The notes beneath the pieces were generated by a model. That model was not told the DNA's origin, searched no databases, and was given only the letters and a program-made list of their open reading frames with translations. The position numbers and the translations under genes are program-made. Below, one piece after another: positions 10,601 to 19,242 of a stretch of 64,000 nucleotides of DNA (within the stretch, counting starts at the first letter, position 1; every line of letters begins with the position of its first letter). The stretch lies in the NCBI GenBank assembly GCA_001839685.1, contig MLAK01000421.1, positions 116,110-180,109 on the forward strand, in the 5' to 3' direction. The DNA is from Tritrichomonas foetus. Taxonomy: Eukaryota > Parabasalia > Tritrichomonadida > Tritrichomonadidae.

Positions 10601-12799
10601 AATTTTAACCATTTGTGAAAATATAAGGATTTTATGATCATCTTGAATCAATTTTGGAAGAAGTTTATCAATGAGAATCATTTTTCCTGATGATTCAATT
10701 AAAGAATTATTTTTAATTTGTCTCCTCGTTAGATTTGGATCAGTATTATTCATTTTCATTTCTTTAACAATTGAATCTTCGGCACCATGAATTAAGAAAG
10801 GATGATTACATACTTTACGTAATTGCATAACCAAATTGAGTAAGGATGGAAGATTTCCATTTGAAGTAATTTGTTGTAGAAGTGTTGATGCGTTATCATT
10901 TAGAAATGCTTTATAAAATTTCTTTTGCGTTCTTGTTAATTCAACTTGAATTATTGTTTCTTCTTTCGGTTGAATATTTTTCTCAACATCTGATTTCTTA
11001 CGTCTCAGCAAAATTTTCTTTATGATTTTTTGGACGTCAGCAACTTGTGATGATTCTTTCACATCTCCATATTTATACATAAAATCATGTAAATCATCAA
11101 ATTTATCAGGCTGAATAAAATGAAGAAGGGACCACATTTCACTCATATCATTTTGGATAGGGGTACCAGTCAATAAAGTAGTATGCTCGAATGTCAAATC
11201 TTCAAGTTGATGATAAATTTTGCTTTGATAGTTCTTTAATTTATGTGCTTCATCAACAACTAAGTATCTCCATTCAATTGAACTAAATGTCTTATATTCA
11301 AGTTTCAAAATTTCATAATTAGTAATTAAAACATCAAATGCAACACGTGAATTTTGTAATCTTCCATTATCATCATAATAATTAATTTCTGTATCAATAA
11401 TTTGTTGACGACTTTCTTTTGATCCATGGAAAACAACACAATTCATATCAGTCCATCTTTCAAATTCTAATTTCCAATGTGGAAGTGTAGATAAAGGTGC
11501 AATTACCAAAAATGGTCCTGATATTTTTTCATGAATTTTCAAATCATTTAATAAGTTTACCACTTGCGCAGTCTTTCCAAGACCCATTTCATCAGCCAAA
11601 ATGTTGTTTTTTTGATTGTACCAACAAAATCTAAGCCAGTTTAAACCTTCAAGTTGATATTCACGAAGTTCAGTGTCAATTTTCGATTTTGGTGGAGTTG
11701 TTATTGGCTTGAATTTATCAGGAGATGGTCTTACCCATCTAGTATTTATTTTTCTTGGATTACTATGTTGTAATCTATTTTCATATTCTTCAATTTTCTT
11801 TTTATCTTTGATATCTTCTTCATATTCCCAAGTAGCTTCTGAATAATCTAATGATTTCCATTTAACTAGATATTCTTTTCTATTATGCTCGTTTGCATCA
11901 TTGATAATTCGATCAATTTCGTACCAATCTGAATTAACGAGAGTTTCATCTAATACTAATAAATTTGGGATAGAAAGAGAAGGAGTCAGCATGTCAGGAT
12001 TTCGGTTATTTTGATAAGTAAAGCGTCGAAATGCACTTTCTCCACCTTCATAATCATAAATTTGTTCTTTTGTCAACCATTTGCAATGCATGTACGATTT
12101 ATCAGTAAATTTCACATAATATTCAGAATTTGATGTTTCATCATCAGTTGTAGTAGTTGATTCGTTTTTTGGATTTTCCGCATCACGAATTCCGAGAACT
12201 GCTTGAATTGTTGGTTCTTCGGGCTCATATTCAGACTCTTCACTTTCAGAAGAATATTCAACAACCTTTTTTTTATTTCTATTTGATGTTTTTGAAGCAT
12301 TCTGTCTTCTGGAATTATTTTTGGAATTTTTACCTTTTCCTTGTGCGTTCTTCTTTCTCTTGGGCTTCTCAATTTCGAAGAATTTGACAGGTTTAACTCG
12401 TCGATGTAACGGTAACGGTTTTTCTTCTTGCTCTTCTTCTTCTTCCTCTTCTTCTTCCTCCTCCTCTTCTTCTTCATTTTCGTATTCATCTTCATTTTCA
12501 TAGTCATCTTCTTCAAATTCAGTAACTTCTTCTGAATATTCGTCCTCATATGAATTCTCTTCATCGTATGAGTAGTCGTGACGAGATTTTATATTCCTTC
12601 TGTTGGAAAATCGACTGTATTGAGTTCCTTTTTTGTTTTTGTTGTTTTGTCTCCCGTTATTTTTGTTTCCTCTTTTTGATTTATTATTTTTCCTTGAATC
12701 GTCGTCATTTTTGGATTTTTTGGTGGCTTCTTGCCAGAGCTTAGTTTCATTGTAGTTCACCGTCTTTGATGATCGCTTTTCTCTTCCCCAAGCAATCAT
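7673..12799 (-). CDS. CHD-family (CHD6-9/kismet-type) chromatin-remodelling ATPase
   Basis: 1708 residues, ATG at 12799. Order: basic/acidic low-complexity N-terminus with a poly-Glu tract (about 110-125); two chromodomains (about 200-270, and 290-335 with YLVKWKSLDYSEATWEYEEDI); SNF2 ATPase with Walker A DEMGLGKT near 403, DEAH (VVDEAHKLKN) near 515, TGTPIQND; helicase C lobe with ILSTKAGGVGINLTAADTV and the arginine-finger motif RCHRIGQ near 815. After the motor comes FCSADIDQILSKR...GSKFAKASF, the signature region of class III CHD proteins (CHD7: DIDQILLRR...STFAKASF), which separates it from CHD1 and CHD3/4. A SANT/SLIDE-like region follows (YALMYGLYKYGWSDINKI and LIQAIYKYGQNLVYAF). Role: ATP-driven nucleosome sliding in the nucleus, with the chromodomains reading histone tails. 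The family call is strong; the subclass rests on that post-motor motif. Confidence 0.95.
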   Translation of the reverse strand: MIAWGREKRSSKTVNYNETKLWQEATKKSKNDDDSRKNNKSKRGNKNNGRQNNKNKKGTQYSRFSNRRNIKSRHDYSYDEENSYEDEYSEEVTEFEEDDYENEDEYENEEEEEEEEEEEEEEEQEEKPLPLHRRVKPVKFFEIEKPKRKKNAQGKGKNSKNNSRRQNASKTSNRNKKKVVEYSSESEESEYEPEEPTIQAVLGIRDAENPKNESTTTTDDETSNSEYYVKFTDKSYMHCKWLTKEQIYDYEGGESAFRRFTYQNNRNPDMLTPSLSIPNLLVLDETLVNSDWYEIDRIINDANEHNRKEYLVKWKSLDYSEATWEYEEDIKDKKKIEEYENRLQHSNPRKINTRWVRPSPDKFKPITTPPKSKIDTELREYQLEGLNWLRFCWYNQKNNILADEMGLGKTAQVVNLLNDLKIHEKISGPFLVIAPLSTLPHWKLEFERWTDMNCVVFHGSKESRQQIIDTEINYYDDNGRLQNSRVAFDVLITNYEILKLEYKTFSSIEWRYLVVDEAHKLKNYQSKIYHQLEDLTFEHTTLLTGTPIQNDMSEMWSLLHFIQPDKFDDLHDFMYKYGDVKESSQVADVQKIIKKILLRRKKSDVEKNIQPKEETIIQVELTRTQKKFYKAFLNDNASTLLQQITSNGNLPSLLNLVMQLRKVCNHPFLIHGAEDSIVKEMKMNNTDPNLTRRQIKNNSLIESSGKMILIDKLLPKLIQDDHKILIFSQMVKILDILEHYLQIKGFSYERLDGGVSENERQAAIERFNTDKDRRIFILSTKAGGVGINLTAADTVIIYDSDWNPQNDIQAEARCHRIGQKAKVKVYRLITRDTYENEMFVRASKKLALDHVVLDGGTISDKDPIKAAEVEKILRNGAYSVFNDDDTEIDNFCSADIDQILSKRATLYVEDVIAGDGSKFAKASFNAENDTLDLNAEDFWSQVLPHSKSGGLNDDGMLVRRCRENSKTGDMTEIKNAINRLVNKGFPSEKDEVTESILKVCYSLFKKEMHSDEIELFTTYLRGDRLKLQKSDSDDEEDSDEEELDIKDPVKVYGEMVYTVEERAEKIIERCIYFHHLKKALFLAQRNDIKWPFIHPVWENPMAEYALMYGLYKYGWSDINKIVEDEELGLQKAKSLKRLQIETRVENLFNEIEKQYEKQSEDENEDNDNDNNENEEIRVPKDFEPSPPKEWANTHSLVLNRDYLYDNEISAIIKVIDAIGLPTHEDGSKNLEPILKKARVSPNLNPNTIETFVDKFANFLDDFTHKHAEEVAKKEAAEKEDTEKDLTEKETNDKDAPDDGEEDQNEGKAKVDFSAIPELKPLAHKFNEKSLLSIAKSIEEMTIVTNFIRSLTPEKINIVKGMSKNPKFPSWWNGDCDLALIQAIYKYGQNLVYAFLGDSDFPFINYIPEDLIETVTKNAQKEIKANKPLSVLKDLKDIAILFNKRSRMSRVQFVIRYVEKRLNRHSHSHSSTLDGTSSSGSSERHVVRKKKEIIDDYETVLNVNRTLRIISLGHYHPGSCFNTKNSPLNPGFASFRKYPFYRNHTLPARWYKCEILEVDSKPLFKVTDVEDPTITFEDQKITDVLQKMFDFLKEKYGSDENQESENANANENISKNDNEEVGNENQEDGASSKVHSVRGYTIFGLLHSTVAEELKKMKDAYLKDAETQKVKKNKSSKSGHQACNKVQVNVPQFDLNLFPQLKEKLQQNK

Positions 12800-13295
12800 T
12801 TTTTGATTTGAAATATAACTGACCAGTTTATTTCAATTTTTCTCAAAAATTTGAATAGAATCATTTTTGGCAAGAAGGAACATCACTCCAATTTGACGTG
12901 GATAAACTTTTATATCGTTTTATATCTCATCATCTAATATATTTCTATATTTTACTTTGATAAAAATGATAAAAGTATAAGTTATTAAATAATATTTCCA
13001 TATTTTTTATGTTTTTTATTAATTTTAAATAGAGATAAAACTATAATTATAGTGAACAAAATTGAATAGATATTCGACTAAGAAAAAAGATTTATTTATG
13101 TTCTAACGCATGTATTTTGCATCATTTCCACTCTCATTACACTATAACACAAAGTGTTTATGTTGTTGCTAGTCTAGTTTTTACTTCTTATCTGTGTTAT
13201 GATATAAAAACGGAATATGAAAATTTGTTCAAAATGAATTTTGATAAAATTAATAAAAATATCAGAATATGAAAAATACACATAAATTCATATTT
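12800..13295. other. Intergenic spacer
   Basis: AT-rich spacer that should hold the promoter and 5' leader of the CHD gene next to 12800 and the 3' flank of the acyltransferase gene. Contains an AT palindrome-rich stretch near 12930-13040. No coding or RNA feature is recognised. Confidence 0.4.
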
Positions 13296-14579
13296 TTATT
13301 CGACTTTTTTGATAATATCAAACACTTCTTTGATAGTTTGTTGATGTGATATATTCTTGAGGAAGTATTCGATTCGTTTAGTTGATTTATTCACATCTTC
13401 TTCAGGTAATTCATTTCCTGAGTATCCGATTTGTGTCACAAAATGATTCTTGCTTGGTTCAGGGCTTGAAACACTCCAACTAAACATTCCAAGTGTGCCA
13501 ATGCATTTTTCTGGACTTTGCTGTTTAGATGCATCAAGTCTAATTGAAATGTGCGCATCAATAATCGGTCTCTTTAACTCGAGACGGCCAATTTGTGAAA
13601 GTGAGCCATTAATTCCATAATATAAAGGACCACTTGTTTCAGCCTTTAGTGTAGAATATTGATAACCTTCTTTTAGTAATCTTTGTAAATCATTTTTGAT
13701 TTTCTTTCCAACATCTGCTATTTTATCATTAGATTTAATCTGCGAAACACCAGGTGCAATATGTGCACAATGATAACAACTGAGAAAATCTGGTTTATAA
13801 CCAAGATATGGCCTTAAGTCAACAACTGTGTGAACTTTAAAATTATCAAAGAATTCTTTTCCATGTTTATCATAGTTCAAAGCAGATAAAGCGAAATAAT
13901 TCGCCATCCACATTGATTCAGTTAATGAACTTGGTGCATTTTTTGCTTTATTATATGTAGCAAATTCATTAGAAAGCATCCTAATTTCTTTAATTTGTCT
14001 ATATTGTGAATTTTGTGATGGAATCATTTTTGGAACAAAACGGGTAACCTTTGGATCAAATGGAATAGCTTTCATTGGTGGTGCATCATTCGCTCTAGCA
14101 CCAAAAATATCACTTGTGAACCTTGGAACAAGCCTTGAAGTATCTTTTAATGATTTCAACCAATCTTCGTCACTTTTCCATAGTTTTGGAGGATTAGGAA
14201 AGTTGCTAAGGAGGAATTTGAAAAATCCACCATCACAAAATCTATGTGATGCATTTAAAACAACAATATTGTCATGGATAGCAATAGAAGCAAATGCTTC
14301 ATCTTGATTAGGTGTGAAATGAAGCCCTGAATATTCAGCAGCATCTGTCAATGATTTTGCTGAATTTTTAGGAAGATCGTGCACAATTAAATGCTTTCTA
14401 TCAAATTCAAATTCTGAAGGTGAGCGCATTCGAAGATGAAGTGCTGCCAAAGAGTCTGAAAGATAGTCAACAATTGATGATACTTTAGATGGTGATTCAA
14501 GTTCGAGTGCGAGTTGAACAAATGATGGTGGAGTAACAAAGTTCATTTGTCCTTCCTTGATTGGGATCAAAGCGCTCAT
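13296..14579 (-). CDS. CoA-dependent acyltransferase-like protein (HxxxD motif)
   Basis: The open frame begins with a TTG at 14585, so I take the ATG at 14579 (MSALIPIKEG), giving 427 residues. The motif HRFCDGG at residues 112-118 matches the HxxxDG catalytic signature of the chloramphenicol acetyltransferase/condensation/alcohol acyltransferase superfamily, with H112 as general base and D116 structural. The motif sits at the usual distance (about 110 residues) from the N-terminus, and the length fits a two-lobed monomer of this fold. The usual second DFGWG-like motif is not obvious; FSWSVSSPEPSKN near the C-terminus is in the right place. Substrate unknown; transfer of an acyl group from CoA to an alcohol or amine is the family expectation. 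No signal peptide. Confidence 0.65.
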   Translation of the reverse strand: MSALIPIKEGQMNFVTPPSFVQLALELESPSKVSSIVDYLSDSLAALHLRMRSPSEFEFDRKHLIVHDLPKNSAKSLTDAAEYSGLHFTPNQDEAFASIAIHDNIVVLNASHRFCDGGFFKFLLSNFPNPPKLWKSDEDWLKSLKDTSRLVPRFTSDIFGARANDAPPMKAIPFDPKVTRFVPKMIPSQNSQYRQIKEIRMLSNEFATYNKAKNAPSSLTESMWMANYFALSALNYDKHGKEFFDNFKVHTVVDLRPYLGYKPDFLSCYHCAHIAPGVSQIKSNDKIADVGKKIKNDLQRLLKEGYQYSTLKAETSGPLYYGINGSLSQIGRLELKRPIIDAHISIRLDASKQQSPEKCIGTLGMFSWSVSSPEPSKNHFVTQIGYSGNELPEEDVNKSTKRIEYFLKNISHQQTIKEVFDIIKKVE

Positions 14580-14589
14580 TGTCAAGAAA

Positions 14590-14594
14590 AATGA
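14590..14594 (-). promoter_or_regulatory. Possible Inr-like element
   Basis: On the minus strand TCATT occurs about 12 bases upstream of the ATG at 14579. Trichomonad core promoters use an initiator of form TCA(+1)Y(T/A) close to the start codon. The match and spacing fit, but so short a motif is common by chance. Confidence 0.3.
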
Positions 14595-15008
14595 GATGAA
14601 AATGATTGAATAACACCATACGATTTTTCACTTTTTCATATATTTCAATTAGCATTGAATTATTCTGAAATAGTGATATCGTTCATTTTACTTAAAAAGC
14701 TAATATCTCATCCTTGTACAATATATATTGACTGTAATTGGCTAATTTATTTTATAAATTAATTATATACAATGAATTTTAAAATAGTTTGTTTTTTTTT
14801 AAATTTCCTCCAAATTAAATTCATTTATTTCAGCCTCATTGCTTATGACCAGGAAGTTTTTTGTTTGACAACATCGAAGGTTTTATGTATTAATAGAATT
14901 TTGGCGCAATTGAACGAATTTCAAATCATTAATTGAAATTTGATATTCGAAAAAAAGATGAAGAAGAAAATTTAAATAAAAAACAAGATTTATAAAAATT
15001 CACACACA
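14595..15008. other. Intergenic spacer
   Basis: AT-rich spacer between two minus-strand genes. It holds the upstream region of the acyltransferase gene and the 3' flank of the kinase gene, with a T8 tract near 14790. No gene seen. Confidence 0.4.
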
Positions 15009-16103
15009 TTATATTTCTGTCTCGAACGTATTCATAGGCTTGACTGAGTTCGATTTGTTCTTCGTCTTCAATTTGATACCAGTGGCCAAATAAACTCTTG
15101 AATTTCTCGAGTTTGGATTTATCAGTGCTGATGTGAGAGAAAATCGTCGCCCCTCCGATGAAGGCTGCGGTTGATTCGGCTTGATCAAGTTTCGATTATC
15201 CTTTTTGGGACAAACAACTGCTCGAGGGTCTGACGGCATCACAAAAATAGGATCTTGCAGAAGCACTGAAGCTGGTGGCCGGTTGCATGGATGATAATTG
15301 AGGGTATTTGATAAAAGCCGACGAAGATTTGAGTCCAACGATCGAGGGAATTCAATACAGCCTGCTTCAATGGATCGTCGAATTGATAGGTAATCTTTTG
15401 ATGATGTCCATGGCGAGCTGCCTATCGCCAAAATATATATCGTCACTCTAAGTGCCCAGATATCGGCGGCAAATGGGTCAAACGTGGAGTTACTAAAACA
15501 CTCAGGTGCCATGAAAGAAAGAGATCCTATTTTCAAGTTGCAGGTCTTATTTTCGTATTTTTTCGATAATCCAAAATCCGCGAATTTGATTCTTCCGTAC
15601 TTATCAATCAAAATATTCGACGGTTTGATATCTGAATGCGCGATATTTTTTGCATGGATGTATGCGATTGTCGAGATAATGTCGTGAATTATTGGAATTA
15701 ATTTATTCCGCTGAATGGGGCCATTTGCGATTTTATCGTTAAGACTACCGTTCGGGCAGTATTCGAGGAAGAGTGCAATCGAGTTTTCTGTGATTTCGTA
15801 ATCGTAAATTTTGATAATATTTGAAAAATTTAGCGATTTTAATGTTTCGATCTCATTTTGGAATTGGGTGGGGCTTGATTCATGACAATCAATCCACTTT
15901 AAAACAAACTCTTCATGAAATTTAATGCTTTCGACAAGAAAAACCGAGGCCGAACCACCTTTTCCGAGATGTCTAACCATTTTATATCCTTTTTCTTCGA
16001 GAAGGTCACGAACATGACTGGGAAGCGCATTGAGAATATCGTCGGGTGTCTGATGTAAGTTTGCAGGAAACGTATTACCCCGAATGTTCTTGCCTTTGTG
16101 CAT
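15009..16103 (-). CDS. Serine/threonine protein kinase
   Basis: The frame opens with TTG at 16109, but the ATG at 16103 (MHKGKN) is the credible start, giving 364 residues. All main kinase motifs are present: glycine loop GKGGSASVF (48-55), VAIK-type lysine in VLKW (K69), catalytic HSDIKPSN (D158), DFG (176-178) and APE (199-201). HSD replaces the usual HRD, so the arginine that contacts the activation loop is a serine. In subdomain IX the usual DxWSLG is DIWALR, placing arginine (219) at a normally invariant glycine. The C-terminal 80 residues are Ser/Asn-rich. The HxDIKPSN lysine marks Ser/Thr specificity; the closest flavour is CAMK/NEK-like. Active-site residues are intact, so it is probably active. 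Confidence 0.93.
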   Translation of the reverse strand: MHKGKNIRGNTFPANLHQTPDDILNALPSHVRDLLEEKGYKMVRHLGKGGSASVFLVESIKFHEEFVLKWIDCHESSPTQFQNEIETLKSLNFSNIIKIYDYEITENSIALFLEYCPNGSLNDKIANGPIQRNKLIPIIHDIISTIAYIHAKNIAHSDIKPSNILIDKYGRIKFADFGLSKKYENKTCNLKIGSLSFMAPECFSNSTFDPFAADIWALRVTIYILAIGSSPWTSSKDYLSIRRSIEAGCIEFPRSLDSNLRRLLSNTLNYHPCNRPPASVLLQDPIFVMPSDPRAVVCPKKDNRNLIKPNQPQPSSEGRRFSLTSALINPNSRNSRVYLATGIKLKTKNKSNSVKPMNTFETEI

Positions 16104-16667
16104 CTTCAAAAAATTGCAAAAATATTTTGGAGAAAGAGTTTATTTAATATTTCAATACTTTTATCAATTGCTTACAGCTTTTTTCAATTACCTCAAAATT
16201 TAATATGGATTAATTCAAAATTCTATAAGTTTATTTTCGTCAATTATCAATACCATTGTAAAGTATAATTGAAATAAATATAAATCGATAGATGTATACA
16301 AACTAACTAGCTCTAGATGTAGAAGACCATTGAGAGATCTAAATGAATAATTGTTGATATTATTGTCATCTAAATATTATTTAATTGTAATCCTATTAAT
16401 AATATATAAATATTATAATTTAAAAATCAAGATACAGAGAAAACCAAATCCAAAAAAAAATTGTGAGAAAAAAATAAACCCCACAGAAATTTCTGAGAAT
16501 TATTGAGATAAAAAGTGATTTTATAGCATTAATATCTTGATTATTTCTTATCATAAATCGTGCTTTTTATTATCATATGACCCTCCATCGAAAATTATAA
16601 TGTTTTCCAAAATACAAAAATGAAGTATAAAAAAAATATTAATAATTTTGCTATAAATAAAAAAAAT
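16104..16667. other. Intergenic spacer
   Basis: AT-rich DNA between the kinase start and the end of a decayed gene. Only simple A/T runs are visible; it includes the kinase promoter region next to 16104. Confidence 0.4.
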
Positions 16668-17275
16668 TTAGGCATCAATGAGAAGATTACGAATGTTTTG
16701 CCATCTAAATGGCGAGTCATCAGAAAATTCACTTGGCATTGAGTCTGGAAAAAAACATATTGGATTCCATTTTTCTTGATTTGGTCTTTCAATCGTTGTA
16801 TCTGTATCCCTGCTTGAGAATGTGCTGTTGAGGACTGCCAGTCTATTTTCTTCATATACTAAAATTTTATGACAGAAAAGATTTCAATACATTCATATTT
16901 GTCAAATGGAAATTGAATTAATTCAACATCACTGAGTTAAAACTATCAAAATTTTCGCGATTTTTAATTAAAAATCGATAGAAGAAGTGTAAATAGAATT
17001 ATGGGAAGCAGTATTATAATCTTTATGATTCTTGGAAAAAAAGCTTCTCACAATTTTTTTTTAGGCTTTCTCCAAAATCGCTCTTTTTTCGGTTTAATTG
17101 TTGCAAAATTTCAAAACTATGAATAAATATGGCTCATAACTATAAAAAATAGATTTAACAATTGACTGAAAGCTGTTCACCCGAAAACTGAAACAATAGC
17201 TTCTTCAGAATCATTTTCGAAATATTTTTGAATTCGGCCATTTGCGAAGTTTGCGATAAGGGAAATTTTCGTCAT
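16668..17275 (-). pseudogene. Decayed protein-coding gene, family unknown
   Basis: Fragments that look coding lie in order on the minus strand but in different frames and split by stops. An ATG at 17275 opens a 32-residue frame beginning MTKISLIANFANGRIQKYF and closing at 17177. A shifted frame then reads NSFQSIVKSIFYSYEPYLF. Next come TEKRAILEKA, a stop, and KKIVRSFFSKNHKDYNTASH. Finally a 71-codon open stretch (16883-16668) ends in WNPICFFPDSMPSEFSDD and LLIDA before its TAA. Several frameshifts and nonsense codons suggest a relic of a gene of about 200 codons. An intron-split gene is less likely because no GTAYGT donor or ACTAAC-type acceptor is visible. No family recognised. Confidence 0.4.
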
Positions 17276-17685
17276 TCTTTTAGCTATTTGGGTTTTGATT
17301 TTTGACTGATGGTATTAAGTAATACTGATGATATGGATCATTTTAGTGATTTCGTACGTTAAGACTATTTAGTTTGTATACATCTAAATCGATCAATAAA
17401 TACAATGTACATTATTCAATATTTCATAAATTTTATAAAATGAATTCAATTAAAAGTAAAATTTTCTGAGGAAAGAAATTAATAATCCTTAATAATTGAA
17501 AATTGTGATGAGAATATATGGATTGTAACCATGTAACGTCAATTTATTGGGAAATAAAATATGGTAACGAGAAATATCGCGATATTAGTTATAATTGTAT
17601 TTTTGACTGAATAAAATAGATTGGGGATATGTGCATTTTTTATTACAATAGAAAAGTAGAAAGTAATATCCAACTTGATATCTAT
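17276..17685. other. Intergenic spacer
   Basis: AT-rich DNA with no recognised gene, between the decayed gene and the 3' end of the TTLL gene. Confidence 0.4.
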
Positions 17686-18996
17686 TTATTTAGCATTTTG
17701 ATTCTTTCTGAATGGATTTTGATCGCTTTTCCTTACAACAAAATTATTTCCTAATTTCGAAGGTGCTACAGTTTTAGAATCAAAAATGATAGCATTTTTC
17801 TTCCAGACTAGGTCGAAACCTCCATAAGTTGTTGGAAGTTTATCGTAACTCATTTCACGGGTCATCAAAACTAAATCAATAGTATTGCTAAGTAATTCAA
17901 ACTTAAGGTCATAATCATGTTCAGTTGTTGCTTCCATAGATGGTGTTGCATTAATTTCTATTAGCCAAGGTTTTAAATTAGAATCGATCAATATATCATA
18001 TCCATAGAGTTCAAAACAATGTGGGTCTGAAATTATATCTTCTGTTGCAGCTTGTAAAGAATTCAAAAATATCATTTGAATATCATCAAATAATTTTTGT
18101 GTTTTGATCATACCCACTTTTTTCAAAAAATAACTTCGAAGTTCAGAAATATCCATTTTGTTTCCATTTTACGCATCATATTGGGCAGATTGAACTTGAA
18201 CTGCAACATTTGTCAAATGGATATCTGCGTCAAGATTTCTCAAATTATACTTTTGTGTCGAGAAACGACAAAAGCCTTCTCGGAAAACATAGACAACTAA
18301 AGGCTTATATGAGAGAGTTAAAACGTAAAATCTTATGTCAAACTTTCTACCATCGATTAAATAAGGGTTTGATATATATTTCTGAACAACATAAGTATTT
18401 TTGAGTTGTTCTTTGGTCGATTTTGCATTCAAATATTTATCATAACTTTTTTCTCGAAAATCGATAGCTTCTTCCAAATCTCTGATAAATTTAATTCCAA
18501 TTCCCTGTGAACCAGCAATTGGCTTTGCAATCCAGATATCATTGGAGTCACGAAATTCAGCACGCCATAGAGCCCATAACTGTGGCAAAAAGTATGTCTT
18601 TGGCGAAAAATCTAATACATCACTTTTTTTAACTTTTTTTAACTTCCAAGCATATCGCTCCAAATTCCCAAACATCAAATCTTTTCGGGTGAGTTGATAA
18701 GAATTAGGGAAATGGTTAACTCTTTGCTCTTTTCTTAATCTTAAAGGATGTCCGTTATCGCCGAGAATATTATTTTTTACCCATTTCGTTCGGGTCCACA
18801 TAATATCCCAGCTCATTGGACCTAATTTCTCTTCTTCTTCAGTATCTTCCTCTTCTTCTTCACTATCGACATCGGAATCATCAGAAACTTCTTCTTCTTC
18901 TGTCGGATCGATTTGTATATATTTACGAGAGAGAAACACATCTAAAATGATTGATTGTGCTGGTGTACAAAATTTTATAGTTTTGCGTGATTTCAT
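17686..18996 (-). pseudogene. Tubulin-tyrosine-ligase-like protein (TTLL9-like) interrupted by one in-frame TAA
   Basis: Two blocks, 18996-18169 (275 residues, from ATG) and 18156-17686 (156 residues), are in the same frame, separated only by a TAA at 18171-18169 and four codons (NGNK). Together they span about 436 positions, typical of TTLL9. Block 1 carries ATP-grasp motifs: WIAKPIAGSQGIGIKFI, VVQKYISNPYLIDGRKFDIR, FREGFCRFST and HLTNVAVQ. Block 2 carries ELYGYDILIDSNLKPWLIEI and NATPSM, including the metal-binding E-x-N. The break falls in the linker that in relatives reads like YD..xGxKW, so the TAA likely replaced a sense codon. Family role: ligating glutamate (or another residue) onto tubulin tails in axonemes. 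Options: recent pseudogene, stop-codon readthrough, or base-call error; otherwise no decay is seen. An acidic insert (EEEEDTEEEE) lies near residue 50. Confidence 0.85.
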
Positions 18997-19242
18997 GAAA
19001 ACAAAGAAAGTGAAGTAAATTTTTTCCGACAGTGTCTTATCACAATTTTAATAGCTTTCTATGTATATTTGGTCTATACCGATAACAAATTGAAATCTTT
19101 TCAATCTATATTGAATATAAGTACATTCAATCATGGTAGAGAAACCAGATAAATTTTGAAAAATTGAAGTCTTTATTTATGCCATTTCACCAAATAGGAA
19201 CAGAATTATTTGTAATCTTCAGAAAAACATCAAAATTTTCGA
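18997..19242. promoter_or_regulatory. Shared divergent upstream region
   Basis: 246 bases between the divergent starts of the TTLL9-like gene and the hydrolase gene; it must carry both promoters. AT-rich; no motif assigned with certainty. Confidence 0.35.

Noticed and set aside
12321..12503. Poly-Ser frame on the plus strand
   Set aside because: It is the reverse complement of the poly-Glu tract in the CHD gene; composition is a shadow.
16595..16855. 86-codon minus ORF
   Set aside because: The overlapping frame ending at 16668 looks much more like real coding sequence; this one turns into poly-F/L at its end.
18157..18171. A short intron or alternative genetic code explaining the TTLL stop
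   Set aside because: Only 15 bases are involved and there is no GT...AG. Other genes here end at TAA in normal places, so TAA is not reassigned.
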